Source of the DNA: Segnochrobactrum spirostomi
Lineage (GTDB): Bacteria; Pseudomonadota; Alphaproteobacteria; Rhizobiales; Segnochrobactraceae
Direction of reading: 5' to 3'
Assembly: GCF_009600605.1 (NCBI RefSeq)
Contig: NZ_VWNA01000003.1
Coordinates: 620,001-684,000 of the forward strand
Length of the DNA stretch: 64,000 nt
Part shown: positions 36,481 through 44,704 of the stretch, one piece after another
How the letters are laid out: every line of letters starts with the position of its first letter
Position numbering within the stretch: the stretch's first letter is position 1
Made by a program: the position numbers and the translations under genes
Notes under the pieces: generated by a model
What the model saw: the letters and a program-made list of their open reading frames with translations, nothing else
What the model was told of the DNA's origin: nothing
The model's database searches: none

Positions 36481-37269
36481 TCACCCGTTCAGAAATGCCG
36501 AGACTGCCGCATTGAAGGCGTCCGGCTCGCAATAGGACACCGCATGCCCGCCATAAGCGAGCTTGGTCAGGCGGGCGTTGCGAATGCTTGCCGCCAGTTC
36601 CTCGGAGGCGACCGGCGGCGTCAGGATATCGTCCTCCGCGACCAGCACGAGGGTCGGCGCCTCGATCGCGCCGAGATAGGGCGTGCCGTCGAACCCGACC
36701 ACCGCCTCGATCCGCGAGCGAATGATCGATTGGCTCGTGCTGTTGCGGATGTTGCGGTCGAGCTCGCGCTCGATCGTCGGCCATGTCTCGCACACATAAC
36801 GCGGCGGATAGAGAAAGATCGGCGACGAGCGATGGAACGCGGGCGGACCGTCCGCCATCAGCAAAGTCTGCCTAAATTCCATGCACATGCGCATCTGCGG
36901 GCAGAGCGTCGCCCAGGTCGCGTAGAGCACGAGCCGGTCGACGCGCTCGGGGTAGCGCGCTGCAAGAACCTGGCCGATGGCCCCGCCGGTCGAATGGCCG
37001 ACGATCGAAGCTCGCTCGATCTCGAGATGATCGAGCAGCGCAATCAGGTCGTCGGCGAGCAGTTCGATCGAGTAGCGGCTCTCCGTCCGCGTGGTCCGGC
37101 CGGTGCCGCGATGGTCGTAGCGCAGCACGCGGTTGCTGCGCGCCAGGGCGGAGACATTGGGTTCCCAATAGGACGCAACCCCGGCGAGCCCGGAGACAAG
37201 CACGACGGGCGCGCCCTCCCCTTCGAACTCATAGAACACGTCGAGATCGGACAACGAGGCGACGGCCAT
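36481..37269 (-). CDS. Alpha/beta hydrolase, RutD-like
   Basis: 262 residues from the ATG at 37269. Nucleophile elbow GHSTGG with Ser93, acid in VAEDDILTPP, and His in YGGHAVSYCEPDAFN. YDHRGTGRT and PIFLYPP recall RutD of E. coli, the proposed aminoacrylate hydrolase. E. coli RutD has no serine at the elbow, as far as I recall, whereas this protein has a full triad, so it may hydrolyse an ester or amide. It lies between the RutC-like and quinone oxidoreductase genes. Confidence 0.82.
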   Translation of the reverse strand: MAVASLSDLDVFYEFEGEGAPVVLVSGLAGVASYWEPNVSALARSNRVLRYDHRGTGRTTRTESRYSIELLADDLIALLDHLEIERASIVGHSTGGAIGQVLAARYPERVDRLVLYATWATLCPQMRMCMEFRQTLLMADGPPAFHRSSPIFLYPPRYVCETWPTIERELDRNIRNSTSQSIIRSRIEAVVGFDGTPYLGAIEAPTLVLVAEDDILTPPVASEELAASIRNARLTKLAYGGHAVSYCEPDAFNAAVSAFLNG

Positions 37270-37295
37270 CGCAGACTTTTCCTTCTCGAACGCGC

Positions 37296-37688
37296 TCAAA
37301 CGGGATCGGCGACGGCGGCCACGGTGGCGATCTCCACCAGGAATTCCTGCTTCACCAGCGGGGTCTGGATGGTGTAGCGGGCCGGCCGATGGAGCGGAAA
37401 GAAGGTCCGATAGACCTCGTTCATGGCCGCGTAATCGGCCAGATCCTTGAGGAAGATGTGGTTGAAGAGAACGGTTTCGAGGCGTCCTCCGCCGGTCTCG
37501 ACCGCGGCCTTGATCAGTTCCAGCACGACCCGAGTCTGTTCGGCCGCATCGCCGATGCCGAGGATGGCGCCATCGGGTGCCATCGCCAGCGTGCCGGAGA
37601 CGAAGATCAGTCCGTTCGCGCGGGTCGCCGAGCTGTAGGGGGCGAGCGGCGGCGGCGCCTGGGGCGGGGTGATGATATCGACGGCCAT
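37296..37688 (-). CDS. rutC: RidA-family protein, RutC-like
   Basis: 130 residues. The sequence follows RutC closely: PPLAPYSSATRANGLIFVSGTLA, QTRVVLELIKAAVETGGGRLETVLFNHIFLKD, FFPLHRPARYTIQTPLVKQEFLVEIATVA, including the active-site Arg in PARYTIQ. RutC handles the aminoacrylate-type intermediate after pyrimidine ring opening; RidA proteins in general hydrolyse reactive enamines/imines. First gene of a minus-strand operon with rutD-like, quinone oxidoreductase and flavin reductase genes. Confidence 0.9.
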   Translation of the reverse strand: MAVDIITPPQAPPPLAPYSSATRANGLIFVSGTLAMAPDGAILGIGDAAEQTRVVLELIKAAVETGGGRLETVLFNHIFLKDLADYAAMNEVYRTFFPLHRPARYTIQTPLVKQEFLVEIATVAAVADPV

Positions 37689-37808
37689 GCCGATCCTGCC
37701 GGTTTGGAGAGCCTCTTCGCCGATCGGGGATCGAGACGTCCCGCCGGCGCTGCATCATCGGTAACAGCGCGATCCGGCACAGACGTAGACGAGAGTGCGG
37801 CATAGCGT

Positions 37809-37825
37809 GTTGCCGCGGCGGCAAC
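37809..37825. promoter_or_regulatory. 17-bp palindrome between rutC-like and LysR genes
   Basis: GTTGCCGC-G-GCGGCAAC, a perfect palindrome with the T-N11-A core expected of a LysR-type site. It lies between the divergent rutC-like operon and the lysR gene. An identical site except for the central base, with the same two flanking bases on each side, occurs at 38833. Confidence 0.75.
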
Positions 37826-37912
37826 GCACCGCCTGCGCTTGCCCGACAAGCGCGGCATGGAACTTGCGTGACGTCCCCGGTCCCGTTGGACCCTCAGCAG
37901 GGCGGACGTGCC

Positions 37913-38821
37913 GTGAACTTCAACACCTACCGCTATTTCAACGAGGTGGCAGAGACCCGCTCGATCCGCCGCGCGGCGGATCGGCTCCATGTCGCGCCTT
38001 CCGCGATCAGCCGCCAACTGGCGCTCCTGGAGCACAGCCTCGGAACGATGCTGCTCGAGCGCACCAACACCGGCATTCAGCTCACGCCGGCCGGGCTGAT
38101 GCTCGAACGCTATACGCGGCACATGTTCCGCGACCTCGAGCGGGTGCAGGATTCGATCAAGAACCTGAAGGGTCTGAAGCAGGGTGAGGTGAAGGTCTGG
38201 GTCATCGAAGGCCTGATCCTCGACTTCCTGCCGCGCGCGATCTCGAGCTTCAACGAGATCTATCCGGCGATCCGCTTCTCCGTCTTCTGCGAATCCTCTG
38301 ACGGCATCCTGGAGGCGCTGATTCAGGACGAAGCCGATATCGGCATCGTGTTCAACGCCAAGGAACGTCCGGGTATCGAGATCGTCGCCGAATATGGCGA
38401 GCCGGTCATGTGCCTCGTCGCCAAGGACCATCCCTTCGCCGCCCGCGAACGTCTGACGCTCGCCGAGATGTGCAGCCAGCAGATCTCGCTGCCGATCGCG
38501 AGCTTCGGCCTGCGCCAAGTCTTCGATCGAGCGATCGCTCGTATGCACATCAGTCCCGACGTGACCGTGACCAGCAACAATCTGGAGCTGACGAAGAAGA
38601 TGGCCGCGACCGGCCGCACCGTCACGATCGCCCCCGCGCTCGCCGCGAGCAAGGAGATCCGCGACGGGCTCCTGAAGGCCATCCCGATCGATCACCCGGA
38701 CTTCTCCGAGGCCAAGGCCGCCGTCTGCGTGCACCGCGACCGGCGGCTCTCCTACGCGGCGAACGAGTTCCTGCGCAAGCTCACCCGCTCGTTCGACACC
38801 GTCGGCCAGCCGGCGCCATGA
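37913..38821 (+). CDS. LysR-type transcriptional regulator
   Basis: About 302 residues from the GTG at 37913; a GTG at 37868 would add 15 poorly conserved residues. Winged helix at the N-terminus: YFNEVAETRSIRRAADRLHVAPSAISRQLALLEHSLGTMLLER; the rest is the co-inducer domain. It lies between the two halves of the pyrimidine cluster. Matching 17-bp palindromes sit before it and after it, in front of the operons it probably controls. Confidence 0.9.
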   Translation: MNFNTYRYFNEVAETRSIRRAADRLHVAPSAISRQLALLEHSLGTMLLERTNTGIQLTPAGLMLERYTRHMFRDLERVQDSIKNLKGLKQGEVKVWVIEGLILDFLPRAISSFNEIYPAIRFSVFCESSDGILEALIQDEADIGIVFNAKERPGIEIVAEYGEPVMCLVAKDHPFAARERLTLAEMCSQQISLPIASFGLRQVFDRAIARMHISPDVTVTSNNLELTKKMAATGRTVTIAPALAASKEIRDGLLKAIPIDHPDFSEAKAAVCVHRDRRLSYAANEFLRKLTRSFDTVGQPAP

Positions 38822-38832
38822 ACGCCGACCGT

Positions 38833-38849
38833 GTTGCCGCAGCGGCAAC
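38833..38849. promoter_or_regulatory. 17-bp palindrome upstream of the RutA-like gene
   Basis: GTTGCCGC-A-GCGGCAAC, starting 12 bases after the lysR stop codon and 132 bases before the start of the RutA-like gene. Same arms as the site at 37809; flanks GT and GC are also shared. Confidence 0.75.
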
Positions 38850-38980
38850 GCGGCCGTCCCCAATCTCGGTTACGCGGGCGTCGGCGAATTCGCTAGCGTT
38901 CCGGAGAAGAGCGGCGCAGGCGGCGGGAGAGTTCGCAGACTTTCCCCACCGGGCGGACAGGCGCCGAGAGGAGCTTCGTC

Positions 38981-40105
38981 ATGTCGAACGCGAACCATTC
39001 CGTCGAACTCGGCGTGTTCCTGCCGGTCGGCAATGGCGGCTGGATCACCTCCACCACCAGCCCGCAGCTTCCGGCGACGTACGACTATAACCGTCGGGTC
39101 GCGCTCCTCGCCGAAGAGCTCGGTTTCGACTTCGCCCTCAGCATGGCGAAATGGCGCGGCTACGGCGGCCCGAGCCGGCATTGGGATTTCACCCTCGAAT
39201 CCCTGACCACGATGTCCGGCCTCGCCGAGGCGACCTCGCGGATCGGCGTCTGGGGCACCATCCACACGATGGTGTTCCATCCGGCGGTGGTCGCCAAGAT
39301 GGCGGCGGTCATCGACCAGATCTCGAACGGTCGCTTCGGCCTCAATCTCGTCGCCGGCTCCAACCCGGCGGATCAGGGCCAGATGGGGCTCTGGATGGAT
39401 CTCGACCACGACGAACGCTACGCCCTCGCCGAGGAGTGGATCAGCGTCGCCAAACGGCTTTGGACCGAGGACCGCGTCGATCACAAGGGCCGCTTCTTCA
39501 CGCTCGAAGACTGCATGTCGAACCCGAAGCCGCGCACGATGCCGCCGATCATCTGCGCCGGCGCCTCGGACCGCGGCTTCCTGTTCACCATCCGCAATTG
39601 CACCGGCAGCTTCCTGCTCGGCAGCGACCACGACGACTTCATCAAAACGGGCCTGCGCGCGAAGGAACTCGCCCGCGAGGTTGGTCGCGTCGGCTTCAAG
39701 ACCTATGGGCTCTTCACCATCGTTCCGGGTCGGACCGACAAGGAGGCCCAGGAGCGCGTCGACCATTACAATGCGGGCGTCGACACGATCGCGCTCGACA
39801 ATCAGACGCGGGAATATTCCTCGGACCGTAGCCTGAAGCAGAACACCATGGCGAACCGCTTCATCCAGCAGGGCAACGAGCGCAACTCGATGACCAAGGC
39901 CGCGGTGGTCGGATCGCCGGAGACGATCGGCCGGAAGCTCGCCCACATCGCCCGCAGCGCCGATCTCGACGGCATCACCGTGATCGTGCCGGACTTCATC
40001 GACGATCTGCGCACCGTCGGGACGGAGGTCGTCGAGGTTCTGGCCGCGTGCGGCGTCACCACCAAGGCGTTCGAGACCGCGCGGACCGGTGCCTATGCCC
40101 ATTAA
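38981..40105 (+). CDS. FMN-dependent luciferase-like monooxygenase, RutA-like
   Basis: 374 residues. A bacterial luciferase-type TIM barrel with RutA hallmarks: ELGVFLPVGNGGWITST, FDFALSMAKWRGYGG, HWDFTLESLTTMSGLAEATSRI, NGRFGLNLVAGSNPADQGQMGLW and PPIICAGASDRG. RutA opens the uracil ring between N3 and C4 with O2 and reduced FMN. The enzyme here differs enough from RutA of E. coli to suggest another pyrimidine or related ring. The RutF-like reductase at 34917 would supply FMNH2. AGGAG lies about 9-13 bases before the ATG. Confidence 0.88.
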   Translation: MSNANHSVELGVFLPVGNGGWITSTTSPQLPATYDYNRRVALLAEELGFDFALSMAKWRGYGGPSRHWDFTLESLTTMSGLAEATSRIGVWGTIHTMVFHPAVVAKMAAVIDQISNGRFGLNLVAGSNPADQGQMGLWMDLDHDERYALAEEWISVAKRLWTEDRVDHKGRFFTLEDCMSNPKPRTMPPIICAGASDRGFLFTIRNCTGSFLLGSDHDDFIKTGLRAKELAREVGRVGFKTYGLFTIVPGRTDKEAQERVDHYNAGVDTIALDNQTREYSSDRSLKQNTMANRFIQQGNERNSMTKAAVVGSPETIGRKLAHIARSADLDGITVIVPDFIDDLRTVGTEVVEVLAACGVTTKAFETARTGAYAH

Positions 40106-40499
40106 CCCGAGCGGGGTCAAACAGCAGACCTTCTACAGCCACGCCATTCCGAAGCGGGGCACCCCGGTCTTCCTGACCGGACAGGTCGCCTGGGATGCCG
40201 AGGGCCATGTGGTCGGCGCCGGCGATATCGATGCGCAAGTCGCGCAGGTCTACCGCAATCTCGGGATGGTGCTCGCCGACCTCGGCGCGACGCCGGCCGA
40301 CATCGTAAAGACGGTCACGTATGTCACGGACCGCGCCTTCATCCCGGCGATCCACAAGGGCCGTCACGCCTTCTTCGGCACCGCCACCCTGCCCGCGAGC
40401 ACCCTGGTCGTCGTCGCCGGCCTCGCGGACCCGGCCTTGATGCTCGAAATCGAGGCCGTCCTTATGCTCCCCGAGGACCAACCCGCCTTCCGACGCTGA
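40095..40499 (+). CDS. RidA-family protein lacking the usual arginine
   Basis: 134 residues from the ATG at 40095, inside the end of the oxygenase gene (an 11-base overlap), or 136 from a GTG at 40089. RidA fold: RGTPVFLTGQVAWDAEGHVVGAGDIDAQVAQVYRNLGMVLADLGA, DIVKTVTYVTD. The position of the catalytic Arg of RidA/RutC is a Ser (LPASTLVVVAGLA), so it is probably not a classical imine deaminase. It is co-transcribed with the RutA-like gene. Confidence 0.85.
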   Translation: MPINPSGVKQQTFYSHAIPKRGTPVFLTGQVAWDAEGHVVGAGDIDAQVAQVYRNLGMVLADLGATPADIVKTVTYVTDRAFIPAIHKGRHAFFGTATLPASTLVVVAGLADPALMLEIEAVLMLPEDQPAFRR

Positions 40500-40640
40500 G
40501 GGCTCCAGTCCATCCGGGCAGGGCTCACAGCGGTCCGCATCCGCCCCGTCGGGCCCTAATCCCCTCCCCGCCGCCCCGACGCCATCCACCGGGCGACCCT
40601 CGCGCCTATCGTTCGTGCGCACACCAGCGTTCGGCGTTCG

Positions 40641-40680
40641 TTGACGCGTCCGATGAACTCAGTATAATGAGTGTACTGAG
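40641..40680 (+). promoter_or_regulatory. Near-consensus sigma-70 promoter overlapped by an operator
   Basis: TTGACG (40641-40646), 16-base spacer, TATAAT (40663-40668). The -10 box lies inside nested inverted repeats: ACTCA-N6-TGAGT (40657-40672) and CTCAGTA/TACTGAG (40658-40664 and 40674-40680). The same 16-bp core, 14 of 16 identical, covers the -10 box of the importer promoter at 49363-49378. The GntR protein encoded at 44705 is the obvious candidate repressor. The rest of the 279-base spacer 40500-40778 has no gene. Confidence 0.72.
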
Positions 40681-40778
40681 AATGTTTCCCCGACGTCCGT
40701 CGGCCGCTCGAGTCGGCGCGACGGATGGCCGGCCGGAGAGGCCGATGGGGCGACGATCGGAGCGGAGAGGAGGCCCGA

Positions 40779-42122
40779 GTGGGCGCGATCTATAAGAATG
40801 CGGCGCGGTACGCCAAGAGCCGTCACTTGTTCGAAGAGGCCCGCAAGGTCATTCCGGGCGGCGTCAACTCCACCGCCCGCGCCACTTGGTCCGGATGGGA
40901 TCCCCATCCCCTCTTCGTCGAGGGCGGCGACGGCGCCCAACTCACCGACGTCGACGGCAACACCTACCTCGATTATCTGCTCGGCCTCGGCCCGATGATC
41001 CTCGGCCATCGTCCCAAGGCGATCACCAAGGCGGTCGTCGAGGCGATCGAGACCCACGGCACCGTGTTCGCCCTGCCGATGGCGGCGGAGATCGCCCTCG
41101 CCGAGAAGCTCATCGCCTCCGTACCGAGCCTCGAACAGGTCCGCCTGTGCAACACCGGCACCGAGGCCGTGCTCTATGCGATCCGTCTCGCCCGCGCCTT
41201 CACCGGGCGGCGCAAGATCATCCGCTTCGAGGGCATGTATCACGGCTTCTCCGACGGCGTGTATTGGTCGAAGCACCCGAACCCGGAAACCTCCGGCAGC
41301 GACCGCGCGCCGATCCCCGTGCCGCAGGGTCCCGGCATGCCGGCGAGCATCGCCGACAGCCTGATCATCCTGCCCTGGAACGACGCGGCCCTGGTGCGCG
41401 AAGTGATCGAGCGCGAAGGCGCCGACATCGCCGCCGTGCTGACCGAACCGGTGATGTGCAACACCGGCTGCATCCTGCCGGAGCCGGGCTTCCTCGAGGC
41501 GCTGCGCGAGATCACCCACAAGGCCGGCGTCGTGCTGATCTTCGACGAGGTGATCACCGGGTTCCGTCTGGCGCTCGGCGGTGCCCAGGCGAAATATGGC
41601 GTGACGCCCGACCTCTCCACCTTCGCCAAGGGCCTCGGCGGCGGCTTCCCGGTCGCCGCGATGGGCGGACGGGCCGACATCATGTCCCTCGTCGCCGACG
41701 GCACGGTTTCCATGGCCGGCACCTATGCGGGCAACGTGATCGCGGTGTCCGCCGCGAACGCCGCGATGGCGACGCTCTCCGAGCCCGGTCTCTACGATCG
41801 GCTCTACGAGGTGTGCGATCGCCTGCGCTTCGGCCTCGAGGCGGTGTTCCGCGACGCCGGCATCCCGACGCGCGTCGCCGGCATCGGCCCCGTGTTCCAG
41901 GTCTGGTTCTCGGACCACGACATCCGCGACTACCGCGACGCGGCGCGCCATGCGAGCCACAGCCTGTTCCGCATCTGGTGGGAGGAGATGCTGGAGCGCG
42001 GCATCCTGTTCCACCCCGGTGCGTTCGAGAACCTCTTCGTCTCCTTCGCCCACACGGTGGACGACGTGGATCGCACCCTTGCCGCCGCGCGCGAGGTGGC
42101 GCAGATCATCCGCAACAGGTGA
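40779..42122 (+). CDS. Class III aminotransferase, glutamate-1-semialdehyde aminomutase-like
   Basis: 447 residues from the GTG at 40779, preceded by GGAGAGGAGG. GSAM-like features: ARKVIPGGVNSTARA at the N-terminus, CNTGTEAVLYAIRLARA phosphate-binding site, IFDEVITGFR, and PLP lysine in TFAKGLGGGFPVAAMGG. True HemL makes 5-aminolevulinate, but such paralogues in catabolic clusters act on other amino compounds. It leads an operon with a sugar kinase and a NagB-like deaminase, so amino-group migration or transamination on an amino-sugar derivative is more likely than haem synthesis. Confidence 0.88.
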   Translation: MGAIYKNAARYAKSRHLFEEARKVIPGGVNSTARATWSGWDPHPLFVEGGDGAQLTDVDGNTYLDYLLGLGPMILGHRPKAITKAVVEAIETHGTVFALPMAAEIALAEKLIASVPSLEQVRLCNTGTEAVLYAIRLARAFTGRRKIIRFEGMYHGFSDGVYWSKHPNPETSGSDRAPIPVPQGPGMPASIADSLIILPWNDAALVREVIEREGADIAAVLTEPVMCNTGCILPEPGFLEALREITHKAGVVLIFDEVITGFRLALGGAQAKYGVTPDLSTFAKGLGGGFPVAAMGGRADIMSLVADGTVSMAGTYAGNVIAVSAANAAMATLSEPGLYDRLYEVCDRLRFGLEAVFRDAGIPTRVAGIGPVFQVWFSDHDIRDYRDAARHASHSLFRIWWEEMLERGILFHPGAFENLFVSFAHTVDDVDRTLAAAREVAQIIRNR

Positions 42123-42240
42123 TCCTCGCCGGAGGTCGGGACCGCGCTGCGCGGACCCGACCGCTTCGGCGGCCGGACAACGAGGCGGTGGGCCGACCGG
42201 CGCTTCCCGCTCTCCGCATGCGAAGGAGCCCGCCCCGCTC

Positions 42241-43734
42241 ATGGCGCCAAGCGATCTGCCCGTCCGACCGGAGTTCCCGGCCGGATCCGACCTCTATCTC
42301 GGTCTCGACCTCGGCACGTCGTCCCTGAAGGCGGTGCTGTGCGATGGCGCCATGGCGGTGGTCGGCAGTGGGTCGGCCGGCTATCCGATGGCGAGCCCCG
42401 TTCCCGGCGCGGCCGAGCAGAATCCGGCGGATTGGGTCGACGCGGCGGGCCGTGCCGTGCGCGCGGCGCTCGCCGACGCCGAGGCGGCCGGGTGTGCGAA
42501 CGCCGCCGCCGCGGTGCGCGCGATCGGTCTCTCGGGGCAATTGCCGACCCTCGTCTGCCTCAAGGACGGCATCGCCGACGGGCCGGCGATCGTGTGGAGC
42601 GACGCGCGGGCCGACTCCGCGGCCGCCGCGCGGCTCGGCCCCGACGGGCCCGCGATGTTCTACCGGCGTACCGGCATGCCGGTCGACGGGCGCTATCTCG
42701 CGCCGATGCTCGCTTTTCATCGGGCCGACGCGGCGGCGCTCGACGGCATTCTCTCGGCCAAGGATTATCTCTGCTTCGCGCTGACGGGACGGTCGGTCAC
42801 CGACCCGTCCACGGCCGCGGGCTATGCGGTGTTCGATCTCGCCACCGGCCGCTTCGCCGACGATCTCGCGGCCGTGTTCGATCTCGACACGGCGCTCTTG
42901 CCGGCAATAGCGCCCGCCGGTGCCGTCGCCGGCACCCTGACGCCTGCGGCCGCGGCCCGGCTCGGCTTGCCCGCCGGCGTGCCTGTCATGGTCGGCGCGG
43001 CCGATTCCGCCGCCGGCGCGCTGGCGATGACCGGCGGCGATTCCGCTGCGGTGGCAATCGTGATGGGCTCGAGCACCATCATCTTCGCCGCGTGCGACAG
43101 CCCCCGACCGGATGACGCGCGGCGCTACCTCCTGACGCCCCACGCCGCCGCGCCCGGGGAGGCAGCTCGCTACGGCCGGGAGATGGATCTCCTCGCCACC
43201 GGCACCGGCCTCGCCTGGCTGAGTCGCCTGACGGGATCGAGCGTCGAGGCTCTGGAGACAGCGGCCCTGGCCGCCCCGCCCGGAGCCCGCGGCGTGCGGT
43301 TCGCACCCTATCTCGCCGGCGGCGAGCAGGGCGCACTGTGGGATCCGAGCCTTGCCGGCGTCATCCACGGCCTCACCATCGCGCACGGCACCGGCGATCT
43401 CGCCCGCGCCTATTTCGAAGGTATTTTCTTCGAGATGCGGCGTTGTCTTGATGTTTTAGAAGAAGCGACGCCGGTGCGCCGCGCGGTGGTGTCGGGCGCG
43501 GCGGCCGGCAATCCTGGCCTCATACATCTCATGGCGGACGTGCTCGGACGGCCGGTTCAGGTGTTCACCCATGCCGCCCCGTCGGCCCTCGGCGCGGCGA
43601 TGCTCGCGGCCGGACGGACGGATCCCGCGGGGGCGTATTTCGGTCCCGTCACGCAGCCCGGTCCTGCGGCGGAGCTCTATGACGAATTCTACGGCGCCCA
43701 CCGGGCGCTGTTTCCTCGCCTCGCTGTGCGGTGA
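42241..43734 (+). CDS. FGGY-family carbohydrate kinase (xylulokinase-like)
   Basis: 497 residues from the ATG at 42241. N-terminal phosphate loop LGLDLGTSSLKAVLCD, substrate-site segment LSGQLPTLVCL, second domain ADSAAGALAMTGGD, VMGSSTIIF and PYLAGGEQGALWDPSLAGVIHGLT. Family members phosphorylate pentoses, ketoses or polyols; the exact substrate cannot be assigned. With the NagB-like gene 32 bases downstream it probably phosphorylates an amino sugar or its product. Confidence 0.88.
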   Translation: MAPSDLPVRPEFPAGSDLYLGLDLGTSSLKAVLCDGAMAVVGSGSAGYPMASPVPGAAEQNPADWVDAAGRAVRAALADAEAAGCANAAAAVRAIGLSGQLPTLVCLKDGIADGPAIVWSDARADSAAAARLGPDGPAMFYRRTGMPVDGRYLAPMLAFHRADAAALDGILSAKDYLCFALTGRSVTDPSTAAGYAVFDLATGRFADDLAAVFDLDTALLPAIAPAGAVAGTLTPAAAARLGLPAGVPVMVGAADSAAGALAMTGGDSAAVAIVMGSSTIIFAACDSPRPDDARRYLLTPHAAAPGEAARYGREMDLLATGTGLAWLSRLTGSSVEALETAALAAPPGARGVRFAPYLAGGEQGALWDPSLAGVIHGLTIAHGTGDLARAYFEGIFFEMRRCLDVLEEATPVRRAVVSGAAAGNPGLIHLMADVLGRPVQVFTHAAPSALGAAMLAAGRTDPAGAYFGPVTQPGPAAELYDEFYGAHRALFPRLAVR

Positions 43735-43766
43735 CCGCCCGAGATCGTGATCGGAGGATATTTCCC

Positions 43767-44519
43767 ATGGACCGTCTCGATACCGCGGCGCGTGCGCCCG
43801 CCATCGCCTGGTACGACGACGAGGAAGCGCTCGCCGAGGCGGCCGCCCGGCACGTCGCGGCTCTGATCGCGCGCCGTCCGAACGCCGCGATCGCCTTCCC
43901 GACCGGTGCGACGCCGCTCGCGACCTATCGCCGGCTGGCCGCGATGAGGGCCGACGGAGCCTTCGATCTCTCGCAGGCGCGCGTCTTCAATCTCGACGAA
44001 TTTGCCGGTAAGGGGCCGCAGGATGCCCAGAGCTACGCGAACTTTCTCGGCCGGCATCTGACCGGCCCCCTCGCCCTCCCCGCCGACCACGTCCGCTTCT
44101 TCAACGGCGCGGCGCCCGATCCGGAGGCCGAATGCGCGGCGGTGGAGCGGGCGATCGAGGCCGCCGGCGGGCTCGATCTCGCGGTCCTCGGGCTCGGACG
44201 CAACGGCCATGTCGCCTTCAACGAGCCGGGCTCGGCGTGGGATTCGCCGAGCCGCGTCGTCGAGCTCGCCGAAGAGACCCGGGCGGCGCAGGGGCCGCTC
44301 TACGACGATCCCACCGACGTGCCGAAGTTCGGGCTGACGCTGGGCCTCGCCCCGCTGCGCCGGGCCCGGTCGCTGCTCCTCCTCGTCAGCGGTCGCGGCA
44401 AGAGCGCCGCGCTCGACGCCCTCGCGCGCGGAGAGGCCGATCCGCGCTGGCCGGTGACGTCGCTGCTCGGCCATGACAACCTCGCCGTGCTCGCCACCCG
44501 CGCCGCCGCGAACGCCTGA
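43767..44519 (+). CDS. NagB/AgaI-family amino-sugar-phosphate deaminase/isomerase
   Basis: 250 residues from the ATG at 43767 with GGAGG 9 bases upstream. Conserved NagB motifs: FPTGATPLATYRRL, VFNLDEFAGKGPQDAQSYANFL and VLGLGRNGHVAFNEPGSAW, in which Asn-Gly-His replaces the Asp-Gly-His of E. coli NagB, a variant that is also common in functional relatives. Converts an amino-hexose 6-phosphate to keto-hexose phosphate and ammonia. Confidence 0.88.
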   Translation: MDRLDTAARAPAIAWYDDEEALAEAAARHVAALIARRPNAAIAFPTGATPLATYRRLAAMRADGAFDLSQARVFNLDEFAGKGPQDAQSYANFLGRHLTGPLALPADHVRFFNGAAPDPEAECAAVERAIEAAGGLDLAVLGLGRNGHVAFNEPGSAWDSPSRVVELAEETRAAQGPLYDDPTDVPKFGLTLGLAPLRRARSLLLLVSGRGKSAALDALARGEADPRWPVTSLLGHDNLAVLATRAAANA

Positions 44520-44704
44520 TCGCCGTCGGGAAACGCAACAGATCCGAGGACTTGCTGGATAGGGTGGCGTCTTGTCGGGGTGCGGCGCTCTCGCATAAGA
44601 TGAGGACATGTGCGGGTCGTCACGCGGCCCCATCGCCGCCGCGCCCATTCCCGACATGCCCCGGAGGAGGCGGGCGGCCACCCCATCCGAGGAGAGCGTC
44701 CCCT

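Noticed and set aside
40779-42122. HemL for 5-aminolevulinate synthesis.
   Set aside because: It leads a regulated catabolic operon with a kinase and NagB-like gene; alphaproteobacteria also usually make 5-aminolevulinate by HemA condensation of glycine and succinyl-CoA.
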